Assembly (NCBI RefSeq): GCF_026013645.1
Contig: NZ_CP110224.1
Coordinates: 2,914,001 to 2,978,000 of the forward strand
Direction of reading: 5' to 3'
Source: Virgibacillus natechei
GTDB taxonomy: Bacteria; Bacillota; Bacilli; Bacillales; Amphibacillaceae
Length of the DNA stretch: 64,000 nt
The notes beneath the pieces were generated by a model that searched no databases, was not told where the DNA came from, and saw nothing but the letters and a program-made list of their open reading frames with translations. This document shows, one piece after another, positions 1-9,125 of the stretch (positions are counted from its first letter, which is position 1; each line of letters opens with the position of its first letter). The translations under genes and the position numbers were made by a program.

Positions 1-600
1 CAGGTAATTCAAATATTTATTTACAGATACGCGTGATATACCAGTTTCAGCTGCTAGGTCACCCGCAGAAAACCTGTGTTTCTCCCACTTGGCAATTTGT
101 TTTGCAATTCGGGAAAAGGTTAATGCGGTAAAACCTTTCGGAAGGTCAAATGATCTTAATTCAGGACGTTCGCTTTTCAAAAGAAATGCATCCAACGCTT
201 CCTGTGGCACCTCACTGTCTGCTTTCATCAGGTCAAACCTTTGCTTATACTGCAACAGTGCCTTCTGAAATCGCTCGAAATCAAACGGTTTAATTAAATA
301 ATCAACCGCACCATAATGCAAAGCACGCGTGATCGATGTATGATCATTAGCAGCTGTTATAACAATCACATCAACATTCCATCCGCTTTCCCGCAAATTC
401 ACAAGCATATCAAGCCCATTCTTATCTGCCATATAGACATCCAGTAAAATAAGATCCACATCATGATTGGCTAAAAAATCCCAGCCTGATGGAATGTCCT
501 GAATCACCTCCAGGACCGTGAATCCGTCCACCCTTTCCAGGTAAACCCGGTTAAACTTAGCCACCATCGGGTCATCTTCCATAATTAATACATGTATCAT
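1..600 (-). CDS. Response regulator, citrate/malate (CitB/DctR/MalR) type, 3' part cut by window edge
   Basis: The frame is open for 200 codons from an ATG at 598-600 to the window edge, so the C-terminus is missing. The N-terminal receiver domain shows the acidic pair in MEDDP, the phosphoacceptor Asp in LILLDVYM, a T in VIVITAAND and the KPF lysine. After residue ~150 a winged/HTH-like DNA-binding segment begins (FSAGDLAAETGISRVSVNKY). This matches regulators paired with DcuS/CitS/MalK-type sensors of C4-dicarboxylates or citrate. The start overlaps the stop of the upstream kinase gene (ATGA), so the two are translationally coupled. The target transporter genes are not visible here, so the exact ligand is unknown. 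Confidence 0.88.
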   Translation of the reverse strand, partial: MIHVLIMEDDPMVAKFNRVYLERVDGFTVLEVIQDIPSGWDFLANHDVDLILLDVYMADKNGLDMLVNLRESGWNVDVIVITAANDHTSITRALHYGAVDYLIKPFDFERFQKALLQYKQRFDLMKADSEVPQEALDAFLLKSERPELRSFDLPKGFTALTFSRIAKQIAKWEKHRFSAGDLAAETGISRVSVNKYLNYL

Positions 601-2204
601 ACGTCTTCACCTTCATAAGGAATGACGAGATCAAAAACCGTACCTTCACCCTTTTCAGATGAAAGTTCTAGTGTTCCTCCCCATTCATCCAATTTTTGTT
701 TTGCCAAAAATAAACCGTAACCGCGATGATCACCCTTTGTGGATTTCCCTTTTTCAAAAACAGTTTCCATTTCAGACGGAGCTAACCCAGGCCCATTATC
801 TTGAATAGAAACATACATCTGTTTATTTATGTAGTTAATCGTAATCATCACATATTTATTCGTTTGATTGGCCATCGCTTCATTCGCATTTTCTAGTATG
901 TTACCAATTACGGTTGTGATAACATCCATTTTTTCCTTTTTAATCAATAAAGGTAAGGCCTTTTCCCCATTCAATTCGATTGTCACATTATTTTCTCTGA
1001 GTTGACTCAGTTTGTTTAAAATATACCCAGCCAGGACGGGATCTTTTACAAGGCGTGAAACGGGTTCCGTCGCTTGTTGATGGTCTGGGGTAATTGTCTT
1101 AATATAGGTTTGCAACTCCTCATACGATTCAGTCTCAATCATAGCGGATAGGACATGCAACTGATTCATGAATTCATGCGTCTGTCCACGGAGGGTTTCC
1201 GCATAGGTCTTCGCATTGGTTAATTGTGCTGCCAATGAGGTAAGTTCCGACTTATCTCGAAATGTTGCAATAGCGCCCACCATTTGATCATTTAATTCAA
1301 CTGGCCTTTTATTCACGACAATATCAATACCATGAAGCCGTTGTTCCTGATCGTATTCTATTTTCTCATTAAGCAGTACCTCTCTTAAACGAGAAGGCGG
1401 CAAGTACGCATCCACCTGTTGACCGGTGGGATCTCCCGCTAAGCCAGCCCGTTGAAAAATCTCTAGAGCAGCGTGATTAGCGACCACAATTTCTTCTTTT
1501 TCGTTAACCGCAATAATTCCTTCCCTTACAGACGCTAGCATGGCTCCTCTCTCCTGTAGCAGATGAGCAATTTCTCTTGGTTCAAGGCCATGCATCGTAC
1601 GTTTAACCCTGCGTGCCAGAAAAACTGCACCAATTACACCAATCACGAGTCCGGCACCCGTCCCTAAATAGATCATACGCTGATTGGTGATAACGGCACC
1701 TTCTACCTCATCTAGCAAAATACCTACAGATACCACGCCCACCTGCTCTTCTCGGTCCCATATCGGCACAAATGCACGCAGCGATTCACCCAGTGTCCCT
1801 TCTGCTACAGACGTATAGTGTTCCCCTTGAAACGCTCTGTCTTCATCATCCCCTACAAAGTATTCCCCAATCCGTTCCTCGACTGGATGCGACTGCCGCA
1901 AACGTTCGCTGTCCATAACGACAATGTATGCAACATTCGTATCCTCCTGCACCGATTTCGTATAGGCTTGGATCTCGGCTGTATGCATCTCATCCGTCAA
2001 CCCTTCAATAACCAATGGTGACCGGCTAACACTATGGGCAATATCCATCGTCTTTTCTGCCTGACTTTCACGCACCGTTTCGGCTGTTTCACCTGCTATT
2101 AGAATGCCCGTCACTGCCAATGCTATAATTAAAACCACACCAATTAGCAATGTAATCCACGTTTGAAGTCTGACCGTTTTTCTGTTTTCAAAAAAATGTC
2201 TCAT
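597..2204 (-). CDS. Sensor histidine kinase, DcuS/CitS/MalK/DctS family
   Basis: A 535-residue membrane sensor, the usual length for Bacillus DctS/MalK. Residues ~15-35 form TM1, ~40-175 an extracytoplasmic Cache-like sensor domain and ~178-198 TM2. A PAS domain follows (~215-325, with GIIAVNEKEEIVVANHAA), then the SpoB-like dimerisation/phosphoacceptor helix with the His in GQTHEFMNQLHV, then an HATPase domain (N box NILENANEAM, G boxes DNGPGL and GYGLFLAKQ). By family it phosphorylates the downstream overlapping response regulator in response to a di- or tricarboxylate. The ligand cannot be assigned from sequence alone. It starts with ATG preceded by GGAG. Confidence 0.93.
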   Translation of the reverse strand: MRHFFENRKTVRLQTWITLLIGVVLIIALAVTGILIAGETAETVRESQAEKTMDIAHSVSRSPLVIEGLTDEMHTAEIQAYTKSVQEDTNVAYIVVMDSERLRQSHPVEERIGEYFVGDDEDRAFQGEHYTSVAEGTLGESLRAFVPIWDREEQVGVVSVGILLDEVEGAVITNQRMIYLGTGAGLVIGVIGAVFLARRVKRTMHGLEPREIAHLLQERGAMLASVREGIIAVNEKEEIVVANHAALEIFQRAGLAGDPTGQQVDAYLPPSRLREVLLNEKIEYDQEQRLHGIDIVVNKRPVELNDQMVGAIATFRDKSELTSLAAQLTNAKTYAETLRGQTHEFMNQLHVLSAMIETESYEELQTYIKTITPDHQQATEPVSRLVKDPVLAGYILNKLSQLRENNVTIELNGEKALPLLIKKEKMDVITTVIGNILENANEAMANQTNKYVMITINYINKQMYVSIQDNGPGLAPSEMETVFEKGKSTKGDHRGYGLFLAKQKLDEWGGTLELSSEKGEGTVFDLVIPYEGEDV

Positions 2205-2324
2205 TAGACGCTGCTCCTCCGAGTTTTTCCTTCATTCTACTCGGACAAGCTTATCAAGAATCCCCCCGCCAAACAACTCTCGTTTATTATTGGGCAGGTT
2301 TTTAAAACTTCGCAGTTGATAGCA

Positions 2325-2400
2325 CGTCCTGTGCATCGAAGGCTGAGGCCGCGCCCGCGGAAAGCATCCGCCCGGAGCGATCCCGAACGACGTTTATAGC
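2325..2400. repeat. GC-rich dispersed-type element between divergent genes
   Basis: This short GC-rich block (GCGCCCGCGGAAAGC followed by CCGCCCGGAGCG) stands out from its AT-rich surroundings. It resembles the GCCCGCGGAAAGCG-type intergenic repeats that I associate with Bacillaceae genomes. No second close copy was found in this window, so its identity as a repeat rests on recollection of the family. The rest of 2205-2586 is AT-rich promoter-like DNA without a gene. Confidence 0.35.
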
Positions 2401-2586
2401 AAATACTTATAGAAACAGTCGTCTTTTATAGATTTTGTGTCAAAAACAAACAATCTTTTAAAAAACCACTCTTCTACACTATATCCAGAAAGACTTCCTA
2501 GACTAACCGATCATAATTCCAAGCGTGACAGATAAACGTATTATACGCTATTATAATAGGTAGAATGTAAGTGGAGGTGTGCAGAA

Positions 2587-3807
2587 GTGGATCCATTAGA
2601 TATCATGCTAGACTCAGAAAAAGTCATACCCTATTATCAGCCCATCATAAGTGCTGACACACAATTAGTCTCTGGCTATGAAGTAAGGGCACATTTTTTA
2701 GAAAATGAAAGGAACGCACAACAGCTCGATTGGTTTTTTGAGGACACCTCTATACCTCATGATTTTCACCTTGAACTGAATAATTGGATCCATGCTAAAG
2801 CGGTTAAAGCCTTTTTGATGACAGATCAATCGACGAATTTATTTCTACATTATGATGCCAGGCTGCTACTCAACGATAATGCTGACACATTACTAGCGCT
2901 TTTGTATGCTTATAAAGAACAAGGGCTAGATTTCACAAGAATTATCATCGAACTCAAAGAACCCTTCATTAAAAATCAATTAGATGATTTCCGCCCATTA
3001 TTTTCCTACATTAAAACGTTGGGAATTCGAATAGCCTTGGACGACGTTGGGAAAAAGAATGGAAACCTTGATCATTTAGCTATTTTGAAACCGAATATTG
3101 TGAAAGTCGATGCAGGGTTTTTGAAAGATGACTTATTACCGCATTTGCATCGCGACGTACATCACTCTCTCACCATGCTGTCACGTACAATAGGAGCAGC
3201 TTTACTATTTAAGAATATTTCATCCTATAACCAATTGAATTACGCATGGCGAAATGGCGGACGATATTATCAAGGCGCTTATATAAAACGGATTGGACCC
3301 GATTTCGTCGAGCCTGATGGTGCGAAAGAGAAAATCAAAACAGATTTTCAACACTTCATTACATTTGAACGTAAGAAAATGACAGCCCAAATGGAATTAA
3401 CCAATTTGATCAACAAACAATTCACGACAACACTAAGCACCATCACATCGAGCGACCCTTATGACGACATCATCCTTGCTGCCGCCCACGCTTGCGATCG
3501 CTTCGTCTTCCGGGTATATATATGTAATGAAGAAGGAATTCAATTATCTTCCAATGCGGATAAAAATAAAGATGGGGAATGGGAGCTTACGCACGAAAGC
3601 AGGCAAAAAAACTGGAGCTGGCGGCCCTATTTCTTTGAAAATATTGTTCGAATGAATATCGAGAAAAAAGGAATCTTATCCGATTTATATACAGATATAG
3701 AAAAGGACGAGCAAATAAAAACATTTTCTTACCCAATTACAGACACGCTATATATTTTTCTAGATGTACCATTTGATTACCTGTATGAACAAGAAGGACT
3801 GTTGTGA
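2587..3807 (+). CDS. ykuI: YkuI-like protein with degenerate EAL domain and C-terminal PAS-like domain
   Basis: 406 residues, almost the length of B. subtilis YkuI (407). Residues ~10-245 form an EAL fold in which the signature is EVRAH rather than EALxR. The metal-site segments DDVG and VKVDAGFL are kept, but the position that normally reads EGVE is FKNI. The C-terminal part (~265-406) corresponds to the YkuI_C PAS-like domain. YkuI binds cyclic di-GMP but has no clear phosphodiesterase activity; the altered motifs here suggest the same, a c-di-GMP receptor rather than an enzyme. The start is GTG with GGAGG about 10 nt upstream. The gene stands alone, diverging from the two-component pair. 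Confidence 0.88.
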   Translation: MDPLDIMLDSEKVIPYYQPIISADTQLVSGYEVRAHFLENERNAQQLDWFFEDTSIPHDFHLELNNWIHAKAVKAFLMTDQSTNLFLHYDARLLLNDNADTLLALLYAYKEQGLDFTRIIIELKEPFIKNQLDDFRPLFSYIKTLGIRIALDDVGKKNGNLDHLAILKPNIVKVDAGFLKDDLLPHLHRDVHHSLTMLSRTIGAALLFKNISSYNQLNYAWRNGGRYYQGAYIKRIGPDFVEPDGAKEKIKTDFQHFITFERKKMTAQMELTNLINKQFTTTLSTITSSDPYDDIILAAAHACDRFVFRVYICNEEGIQLSSNADKNKDGEWELTHESRQKNWSWRPYFFENIVRMNIEKKGILSDLYTDIEKDEQIKTFSYPITDTLYIFLDVPFDYLYEQEGLL

Positions 3808-4127
3808 TGGTGAAGCGGATGTGCTCGTTTTCGGGGACAATATTTGTTAATTAGGGAACCGATCGATTGTTTACAGCTAGCAATCTATTAGGTGAATGAG
3901 CGGTCACTTGCTTGCATGAGGACGGCAATCGACTGAATCTGATAGCCAGTGCAGCAAGGCTGGCACTCCCATTATGCACCGTTCACAGGAAGTTAGCTAA
4001 TGCTATATATCCTGCTAACGCATATGTAAGGATGCATTTTTTGTAAGCAATCAACGGATAACGCAAGCGCTAATATTTTGTGTTTTGAAAATTGAACTTA
4101 CAACGAAAATAATGTATCCTAAATAGA
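3808..4127. other. 320-bp intergenic stretch, nothing recognised
   Basis: No ORF with a ribosome binding site, no strong terminator hairpin and no known regulatory RNA was recognised. The last ~80 bases are AT-rich and probably hold the promoter of the YkvI-like gene. Confidence 0.5.
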
Positions 4128-4178
4128 TTGGCTAATACTATTATATATCCTATTACGACAAAATTATCGGAGGACATC

Positions 4179-5239
4179 ATGAGGAAAGTCTTACAAATTG
4201 GGAGCGCTTTTATCGGAATCATTGTGGGTGCGGGATTTGCATCTGGACAAGAGATCTTGCAATATTTTACTAGTTTTGGTTATATCGGAATTTTAGGAGG
4301 TATCGTCGCTACAGCATTGTTCGCCTATATCGGCATGATTTTGGCCAAACTCGGTAGCAGATTGCAAGCTACATCACATAGGGGCGCAATATATAAAATC
4401 AGTGGTCGCTTTCTTGGCACCATCATTGATTATATCATTATTTTCACACTGTTCGGTGTAGGTGTAGTCATGCTTGCAGGTGGCGGTTCGATCTTGAATC
4501 AGCAGTTTGGATTACCGGCATTTGTCGGCAGCATGATCATGACGATTCTTGTACTACTTACGGTCATGCTGAATGTCAGTCGGGTCGTTAAAGTTATTGG
4601 AAGCATCACCCCTTTTCTGATTCTAGCAGTTATTATTCTATCCATCTACAACCTTGTCACAGTGGATGCGTCATTTGCATCACTTGATTCTGTTGCGAGA
4701 GAACATCCCTCAGCAACACCGAACTGGTTTCTTTCAGCGATTAATTACGTGTCATTTAATATCGCAGTTGGGGTATCCATGACACTTGTCATGGGAGGGA
4801 ATGAAAAGAACGAAAAAACCGCTGCATGGGGAGGACTTATTGGAGGTCTGGGAATTGGTATATTGATACTTATAAGTCACCTCACCATCTTTTCTCAAGT
4901 TGACGTGGCTGGAACCTATGAAATGCCAATGTTAAGTATAGCGGATAGTCTTCTCCCAGGTACGGGACTTCTTTACTCATTATTCTATTTGGTATGATAT
5001 TCAATACTGCTACAAGCATGTTCTACTCATTCGGGGCACGCTTTACCAAAATAGAAACTACCAAATTCAAGGTATTCTCGCTTTTTGCAGGGATAATAGG
5101 ATTTGCATTAAGCTTCGTCGGTTTTACAGAGCTTGTTGCTTTGTTCTATCCACTTATTGGCTATCTCGGACTCGTACTAATCGGCGTACTGATTTATACA
5201 TCCTTCAGAATGCCAGCTAAAACGAAGGAAAGAGATTAG
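4179..5239 (+). pseudogene. ykvI: YkvI-family membrane protein, disrupted by a -1 frameshift
   Basis: Two overlapping frames together encode one ~343-residue multi-TM protein. The first runs from the ATG at 4179 to a TGA at 4995-4997. The second continues in the -1 frame from about 4994 to 5239. The N-terminus (QIGSAFIGIIVGAGFASGQE) and about ten hydrophobic helices match the YkvI membrane-protein family, transporter-like and of unknown substrate. GGAGG at 4169-4173 selects ATG 4179, not the upstream in-frame ATG at 4128. Loss of one G in TTTGGTATG explains the break. The coding sense is well kept on both sides, so this is a recent mutation or a sequence error. Confidence 0.85.
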
Positions 5240-5242
5240 GGA

Positions 5243-5272
5243 GGTGCCTGTCACTTCCCGGTTTTTGTCGAA
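5243..5272 (-). repeat. Short (30-bp) copy 1 of the GGCACC/TTCGAC repeat family
   Basis: It reads GGTGCCTGTCACTTCCCGG then TTTTTGTCGAA on the plus strand. It starts three bases after the stop of the YkvI-like gene. At 5285-5303 a partial inverted partner (GGGAGTGACAGGCAGGCAC) could pair with it as a long hairpin. Confidence 0.95.
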
Positions 5273-5418
5273 TGATTTTCTCAAGGGAGTGACAGGCAGG
5301 CACTGTTACGCGTTTATCTTATCCTTAATAGATTGGAGCTTCGGTTTTGTTTTATAGACAGCGGATCCTGGTGAGCACATAACATACTCGGTAGGAACAG
5401 CTGAACGAACACGGAACG

Positions 5419-5456
5419 AAAGCGCGACCCCATTGTAATCAGGAATCGCGCTCTCC
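5419..5456 (-). terminator. Hairpin downstream of YfmJ-like gene
   Basis: AGCGCGA (5421-5427) pairs with TCGCGCT (5446-5452). Read on the minus strand the hairpin lies just past the stop of the oxidoreductase, but the T-run is short (CTTTCG). It is a possible weak terminator. Confidence 0.4.
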
Positions 5457-5460
5457 ACCA

Positions 5461-6465
5461 TTATTCAATCTCAGATACTTTCACAATTGCTTTTCCTAAG
5501 TTTGCGCCTTGGAAGAGGTCAAGAAAGGCCTCAATTGTTTGATCGAATCCTTCTGTTACGGTTTCTTCATATTGTATTTTCCCTTCCTGATACCATCCTG
5601 CTAGCGCTTGTGAGCCTTCTTTGAACCCGGAGGCATAATCCCCAACGGTGAATCCTTGCATCAATGCACTCGTTTTAATCAAGTAGCCTTGAACACGCAG
5701 TCCCTTATCCGCTTCTTTATTATTATAAGCCGAAATCGCTCCGCACACAGGGATACGTGCGAATTTATTTAGTAGTGGCAGTACGGCCTCCCCGATTTCA
5801 CCACCAACATTTTCAAAGTACACATCAATTCCATCTGGGCATGTATTACGAAGTGCAGTTCCCACGTCCTCTGTTTTATAATTTATTGCTGCATCAAATC
5901 CGAGCTCCTTTTTAAGGTAAGCAATTTTTTCATCCGAACCTGCAATCCCAACGACGTGAGCACCTTTTACCTTGGCGATTTGCCCGACAACTGAACCAAC
6001 AGCACCTGCTGCGCCTGATACAACAACTGTTTCCCCTTCTTGCGGCTTCCCGATATCCAAGAGTCCAAAATAAGCGGTTAGCCCTGTCATGCCTAATACA
6101 CTTAAGTAGGCAGAAGCTGGCGCGAGCTTCGTATCAATTTTACGAATTTCAGATTCTTTTGCCACTGAATATTCCTGCCAGCCGAGTGAGCCTGTAACGA
6201 CATCATTTTTCTCAAACTTCGGCGATTTTGATTGGACAACTTGACCAACCACACCACTGGTAATGACGGAGTCCAGCTCGAATGGTGCAACATAAGATTT
6301 CGCATCATTCATTCTCCCTCTAAGGTAAGGATCAACCGAGATATAGGTTGTCTTAACAAGTACTTCCCCTTCCTCCGGCTCACCAACCGGTACATGAGCA
6401 AATTCGAAATCCTCTTTTGATGGTGTACCAACTGGCCTTCTCACAAGTTTAATTTGTTTTTGCAT
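5461..6465 (-). CDS. yfmJ: NADP-dependent medium-chain oxidoreductase, YfmJ/CurA-like
   Basis: About 334 residues; zinc-free MDR family related to leukotriene B4 12-hydroxydehydrogenase, 2-alkenal reductase and CurA. The N-terminus has the QIKLVRRPVGTPSKEDFE pattern of the family. A Rossmann nucleotide site (VSGAAGAVGSVVGQIAK) lies near residue 150. By family it reduces C=C bonds of enals or enones with NADPH; the physiological substrate is unknown. The ATG at 6474 is too close to the Shine-Dalgarno GGGAGAGG, so the in-frame ATG at 6463-6465, with ~9-nt spacing, is the better start. It is monocistronic and bracketed by two copies of the 30-bp repeat. Confidence 0.9.
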   Translation of the reverse strand: MQKQIKLVRRPVGTPSKEDFEFAHVPVGEPEEGEVLVKTTYISVDPYLRGRMNDAKSYVAPFELDSVITSGVVGQVVQSKSPKFEKNDVVTGSLGWQEYSVAKESEIRKIDTKLAPASAYLSVLGMTGLTAYFGLLDIGKPQEGETVVVSGAAGAVGSVVGQIAKVKGAHVVGIAGSDEKIAYLKKELGFDAAINYKTEDVGTALRNTCPDGIDVYFENVGGEIGEAVLPLLNKFARIPVCGAISAYNNKEADKGLRVQGYLIKTSALMQGFTVGDYASGFKEGSQALAGWYQEGKIQYEETVTEGFDQTIEAFLDLFQGANLGKAIVKVSEIE

Positions 6466-6502
6466 ACGAATCATCCTCTCCCCTGGGAAGGTGCCTTGGG
6501 AA

Positions 6503-6532
6503 GGTGCCTGTCACTTCCCGAATTTTGTCGAC
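6503..6532 (-). repeat. Short (30-bp) copy 2 of the GGCACC/TTCGAC family, with duplicated outer edge
   Basis: It reads GGTGCCTGTCACTTCCCG then AATTTTGTCGAC; the terminal box is TGTCGAC, not TGTCGAA. Directly outside, TGGGAAGGTGCCT occurs twice in tandem (6484-6496 and 6497-6509), duplicating the GGTGCC edge. Confidence 0.93.
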
Positions 6533-6599
6533 GAATCAGGCCCCTAAAATTTATTTTTTAAGAAAACTGAGCATTTGTTAAAGGGATTCTTATGAAAGC

Positions 6600-6778
6600 G
6601 TTCTGTGCTTTCTTAGGCAGCTAATTCTTACTGCATAAGTGCGGGCTTTGTCTATCGCCATTAAAAGATTGGCGATAAGCCAAGTTTTCTAAAAACCCTT
6701 ATGCTTTGGAGTGCAAGCCTTGAGACAATGCCTTAGTTGCGCTTATGCGAATAGGAAATTTTTATACTTTTCTATTTT
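6600..6778. repeat. Composite of hairpin-type dispersed repeats (TTGGCGATAAGCCAA / TGCCTTAGTTGC family)
   Basis: This 180-bp intergenic block holds a hairpin TTGGCGATAAGCCAA at ~6670. It also holds a copy of TGCCTTAGTTGCGCTTATGC (6729-6748) followed by a stem AATAGGAAA/TTTTCTATT, and an inverted copy of CTTACTGCATAAGTGC (~6628-6643). The same modules recur at 20671-20730 and at 26362-26441, where one interrupts a gene. The hairpin end overlaps the stop codon of the acetyltransferase gene. Confidence 0.75.
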
Positions 6779-7221
6779 TCCATGAAAACGAAAACCGTGT
6801 CTTCAAAATCGAGCTTCTCTGTTTTATATCTTTTATAACCAAGTTTTTCATACAAAGCGATATTTTTTGTTGAAAGGCTTCCAGTGAATAGTCTATAGAT
6901 TACATCAGTGAAATATGTTTCGATTTCCTCCATTAAAATTCTCGCAATACCTCGGTTTTGATAATCTGGATGTACCATGAGTCTGTTCACATGACATTCC
7001 CCATTCTCTTCATAGGCTCTAACGGAACCAACAACTTTTCCATCTTCAACATATTTTAGTACCACATTTTTTTCAAATGACGCCATGGTTGATGTAATTT
7101 CCTCTTTTAATGGCATAATTTCATAATCATTGTATATTGCCGCTTCACTGAGAAAAGCGCGCTTTTGTAAATCTAATATGTCACTTGCATCTTCCTGCCT
7201 AGCTCGTTCAACCGTTGCCAA
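6772..7221 (-). CDS. GNAT-family N-acetyltransferase
   Basis: 149 residues if started at TTG 7219-7221 (reading ATVERARQEDASDILDLQKR), which follows GAGAGGAAGA. An in-frame ORF extends to 7344, but its extra residues look non-coding and lack a ribosome binding site. The acetyl-CoA loop appears as HPDYQNRGIARILMEEI and the C-terminal GNAT strand as IALYEKLGYKRYKTEK. The substrate is unknown. The last bases lie inside a hairpin repeat, so the tail (TVFVFMEK) may have been modified by that insertion. Confidence 0.82.
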   Translation of the reverse strand: MATVERARQEDASDILDLQKRAFLSEAAIYNDYEIMPLKEEITSTMASFEKNVVLKYVEDGKVVGSVRAYEENGECHVNRLMVHPDYQNRGIARILMEEIETYFTDVIYRLFTGSLSTKNIALYEKLGYKRYKTEKLDFEDTVFVFMEK

Positions 7222-7415
7222 TAACCATCTTCCTCTCCAGTGTGTATTTACGCTTCCTTTCATTCTACACGTATTAGGAAATGGGATGCAATTTTGGTGG
7301 TTGGGAACAATAAGGCGACATGTGTTACTTACCCAGTAGAACACCTTTTAGAGTCTAGAGGCATACAGTTCGCTAGCCCGATTCGTTCTGTATGTGCCGA
7401 GTGATTTTCGTTCGA

Positions 7416-7455
7416 TTCGACACAATATGACATAAACCGGGAAGTGACAGGCACC
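7416..7455 (+). repeat. Long (40-bp) copy 3 of the GGCACC/TTCGAC family
   Basis: TTCGACACAATATGACATAA is followed by ACCGGGAAGTGACAGGCACC. It ends 22 bp before the DUF389 gene start, so its transcript leader would contain the repeat. Confidence 0.93.
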
Positions 7456-7477
7456 AAAAGCGAGAGAGGGATGCAGT

Positions 7478-8467
7478 ATGGCTTTACAGTTGCTTGAAAT
7501 TTATGCCCAAAAGCAGTTATTTGATATCGAAAGTATTCAGCGTGAATTTTCTGTTGTCTCCTATTGGATTGCTGATGAAACAGAAGAAAAGAGGCATACG
7601 CGAATTCTTGTAGAGACCAGTGATTCAGAAGAAATTCTTAATTATTTTGAAGAGCTAATTGGTGATGCGGACGCTTATCAGGTCATGTTATTGCCTGTAA
7701 AAACATACCTTCCTCGAGAGGAGGATGAAGAAGAGAACGATGAAAGCAAAGAAAAGGAACTGCAACGAGCTAGCAGGCATGAATTATATACAGCGGTTGA
7801 GGAGTCAAGTAAGATGAGTATCAGTTATATGTGGTTTATCTTTTTTTCCGCCGTTGTTGCTACGGGTGGAATTATAAAGAACAGTCCTGCCATCGTTATT
7901 GGAGCAATGGTGATTGCCCCTATTATTGGGCCAGTAACTGCTGTTTCATTCGCTTCTATTCTCGGGGATTTCAAGTTAATACGCAAAGCTACATATACAT
8001 CTTTATTTGGTATCGGACTTCCTATATTTGTTGCTGCTTTATTTGGATTTTTCTTCAATCCGCCTATTTACAGTGATGAATTTCTCGCACGTACAGACGT
8101 TCAAATTATCGATGTTATTGTGGCGCTCGCTGCTGGTGCTGCTGGGGCACTTTCCTTTGTTAAACGGAATGAAGGAGCACTTGTGGGGGTAATGGTTTCG
8201 GTCGCTTTACTACCACCAGCTGTCGTATTTGGTATGACGCTTGGTGCAGGTGATTGGGAAGCAGCGATCGTCCCATTTATTCTAACACTGGTTAATGTTA
8301 ATTCAATCCTCCTCTCTGCTGTCGTCGTTTTTTGGTTAAGTGGCATTAAACCAGTAAACTGGCAAGAATTACAACAGGCTGATAGCTCGCGTAAGTATTC
8401 GCTCTTGTTTATTTCCATCATATGTATTGTACTTATCACGGCGATCATTTTTATAAACTTCGTTTGA
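7478..8467 (+). CDS. DUF389 / TIGR00341-family membrane protein
   Basis: 329 residues. The N-terminal ~110 residues are soluble and acidic, ending in a charged linker (EEDEEENDESKEKE). They are followed by six or so TM segments with the family signatures GGIIKNSPAIVIGAMVIAPI and GDFKLIRKA and a glycine/alanine-rich helix ALAAGAAGALSF. The function of the family is unknown; conserved glycine/proline helices suggest a transporter or channel. ATG 7478 is preceded by GAGAGAGGG at proper distance. It is a single gene between two 40-bp repeat copies. Confidence 0.9.
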   Translation: MALQLLEIYAQKQLFDIESIQREFSVVSYWIADETEEKRHTRILVETSDSEEILNYFEELIGDADAYQVMLLPVKTYLPREEDEEENDESKEKELQRASRHELYTAVEESSKMSISYMWFIFFSAVVATGGIIKNSPAIVIGAMVIAPIIGPVTAVSFASILGDFKLIRKATYTSLFGIGLPIFVAALFGFFFNPPIYSDEFLARTDVQIIDVIVALAAGAAGALSFVKRNEGALVGVMVSVALLPPAVVFGMTLGAGDWEAAIVPFILTLVNVNSILLSAVVVFWLSGIKPVNWQELQQADSSRKYSLLFISIICIVLITAIIFINFV

Positions 8468-8503
8468 TGTATTGTAAGGGTTAGGAGTCCTCCCCCTCTT
8501 CAG

Positions 8504-8543
8504 TTCGACAAAAAGTGATAAAAAGCGGGAAGTGACAGGCACC
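8504..8543 (+). repeat. Long (40-bp) copy 4 of the GGCACC/TTCGAC family
   Basis: TTCGACAAAAAGTGATAAAA is followed by AGCGGGAAGTGACAGGCACC. It lies between the DUF389 gene and the following hypothetical gene, about 35 bp upstream of that gene's ribosome binding site. Confidence 0.93.
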
Positions 8544-8590
8544 CCAAACAACGATATAATGGATGTTAAGAAAGTATAGGGGAGTGGAAT

Positions 8591-9016
8591 GTGATGACCG
8601 AAGTGAACTTTGATTTTTTTACAAATTTGACCAATAGTGCCGATATTTCAGAAAGAGAACGATATAAGCCTTTAGTAGATATCATTAATACGTATATCGG
8701 AATAGAAAACATAGAAATATTTTACCCGAAATTTTTATTTGTTAATGATAGGAAATTAATGATTTTCGTTTTCCAACAAGAACAGGTTAGTGTCATAAAA
8801 GAAGTAGAAGATACTACTATTTCTTTAACCACCTTTAAATATAACAATTTAAAGGTAAGTGAAATTTATTATACTGGAGCCGAAGAGCCCGTAACATTAA
8901 AACTTGATTTCAACACTGGCGAATTCTTTCGACTAAACAACCAAACAGATACAAACAATACATGGACGGATCATTTTAAAAATAAAATTACAGCTATTTA
9001 TAAATTAATAACATAA
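8591..9016 (+). CDS. Hypothetical cytoplasmic protein
   Basis: 141 residues, AT-rich, no signal peptide or TM segment. The start is GTG-ATG in tandem after AGGGGAG, so either codon could serve. The sequence alternates short beta-like stretches (LMIFVFQQEQVSVI, KVSEIYYTGAE) and ends with an amphipathic helix. I do not recognise the family. The ORF has normal coding character and ends six bases before a 30-bp repeat copy. Confidence 0.7.
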   Translation: MMTEVNFDFFTNLTNSADISERERYKPLVDIINTYIGIENIEIFYPKFLFVNDRKLMIFVFQQEQVSVIKEVEDTTISLTTFKYNNLKVSEIYYTGAEEPVTLKLDFNTGEFFRLNNQTDTNNTWTDHFKNKITAIYKLIT

Positions 9017-9021
9017 GGGTC

Positions 9022-9072
9022 GGTGCCTGTCACTTCCCGGTTTTTGTCGAAACCAAGAAGTGACAGGTGCAC
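9022..9072 (-). repeat. Short (30-bp) copy 5 of the GGCACC/TTCGAC family plus inverted half, downstream of the RAYT gene
   Basis: The repeat proper is 9022-9051 (GGTGCCTGTCACTTCCCGG then TTTTTGTCGAA). An inverted half GAAGTGACAGGTGCAC follows at 9057-9072, so the pair can fold into a ~14-bp stem, like a REP doublet (BIME). It lies 54 bp past the 3' end of the RAYT gene. Confidence 0.94.
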
Positions 9073-9125
9073 GGGCTGAATCCACCCTGTTTTATGGCCA
9101 ATTGTATCTCCGGTAAAAACAGTTG

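Noticed and set aside
1818-2021. Plus-strand 67-codon ORF inside the sensor kinase gene
   Set aside because: Antisense shadow of a strongly supported gene, no translation signal.
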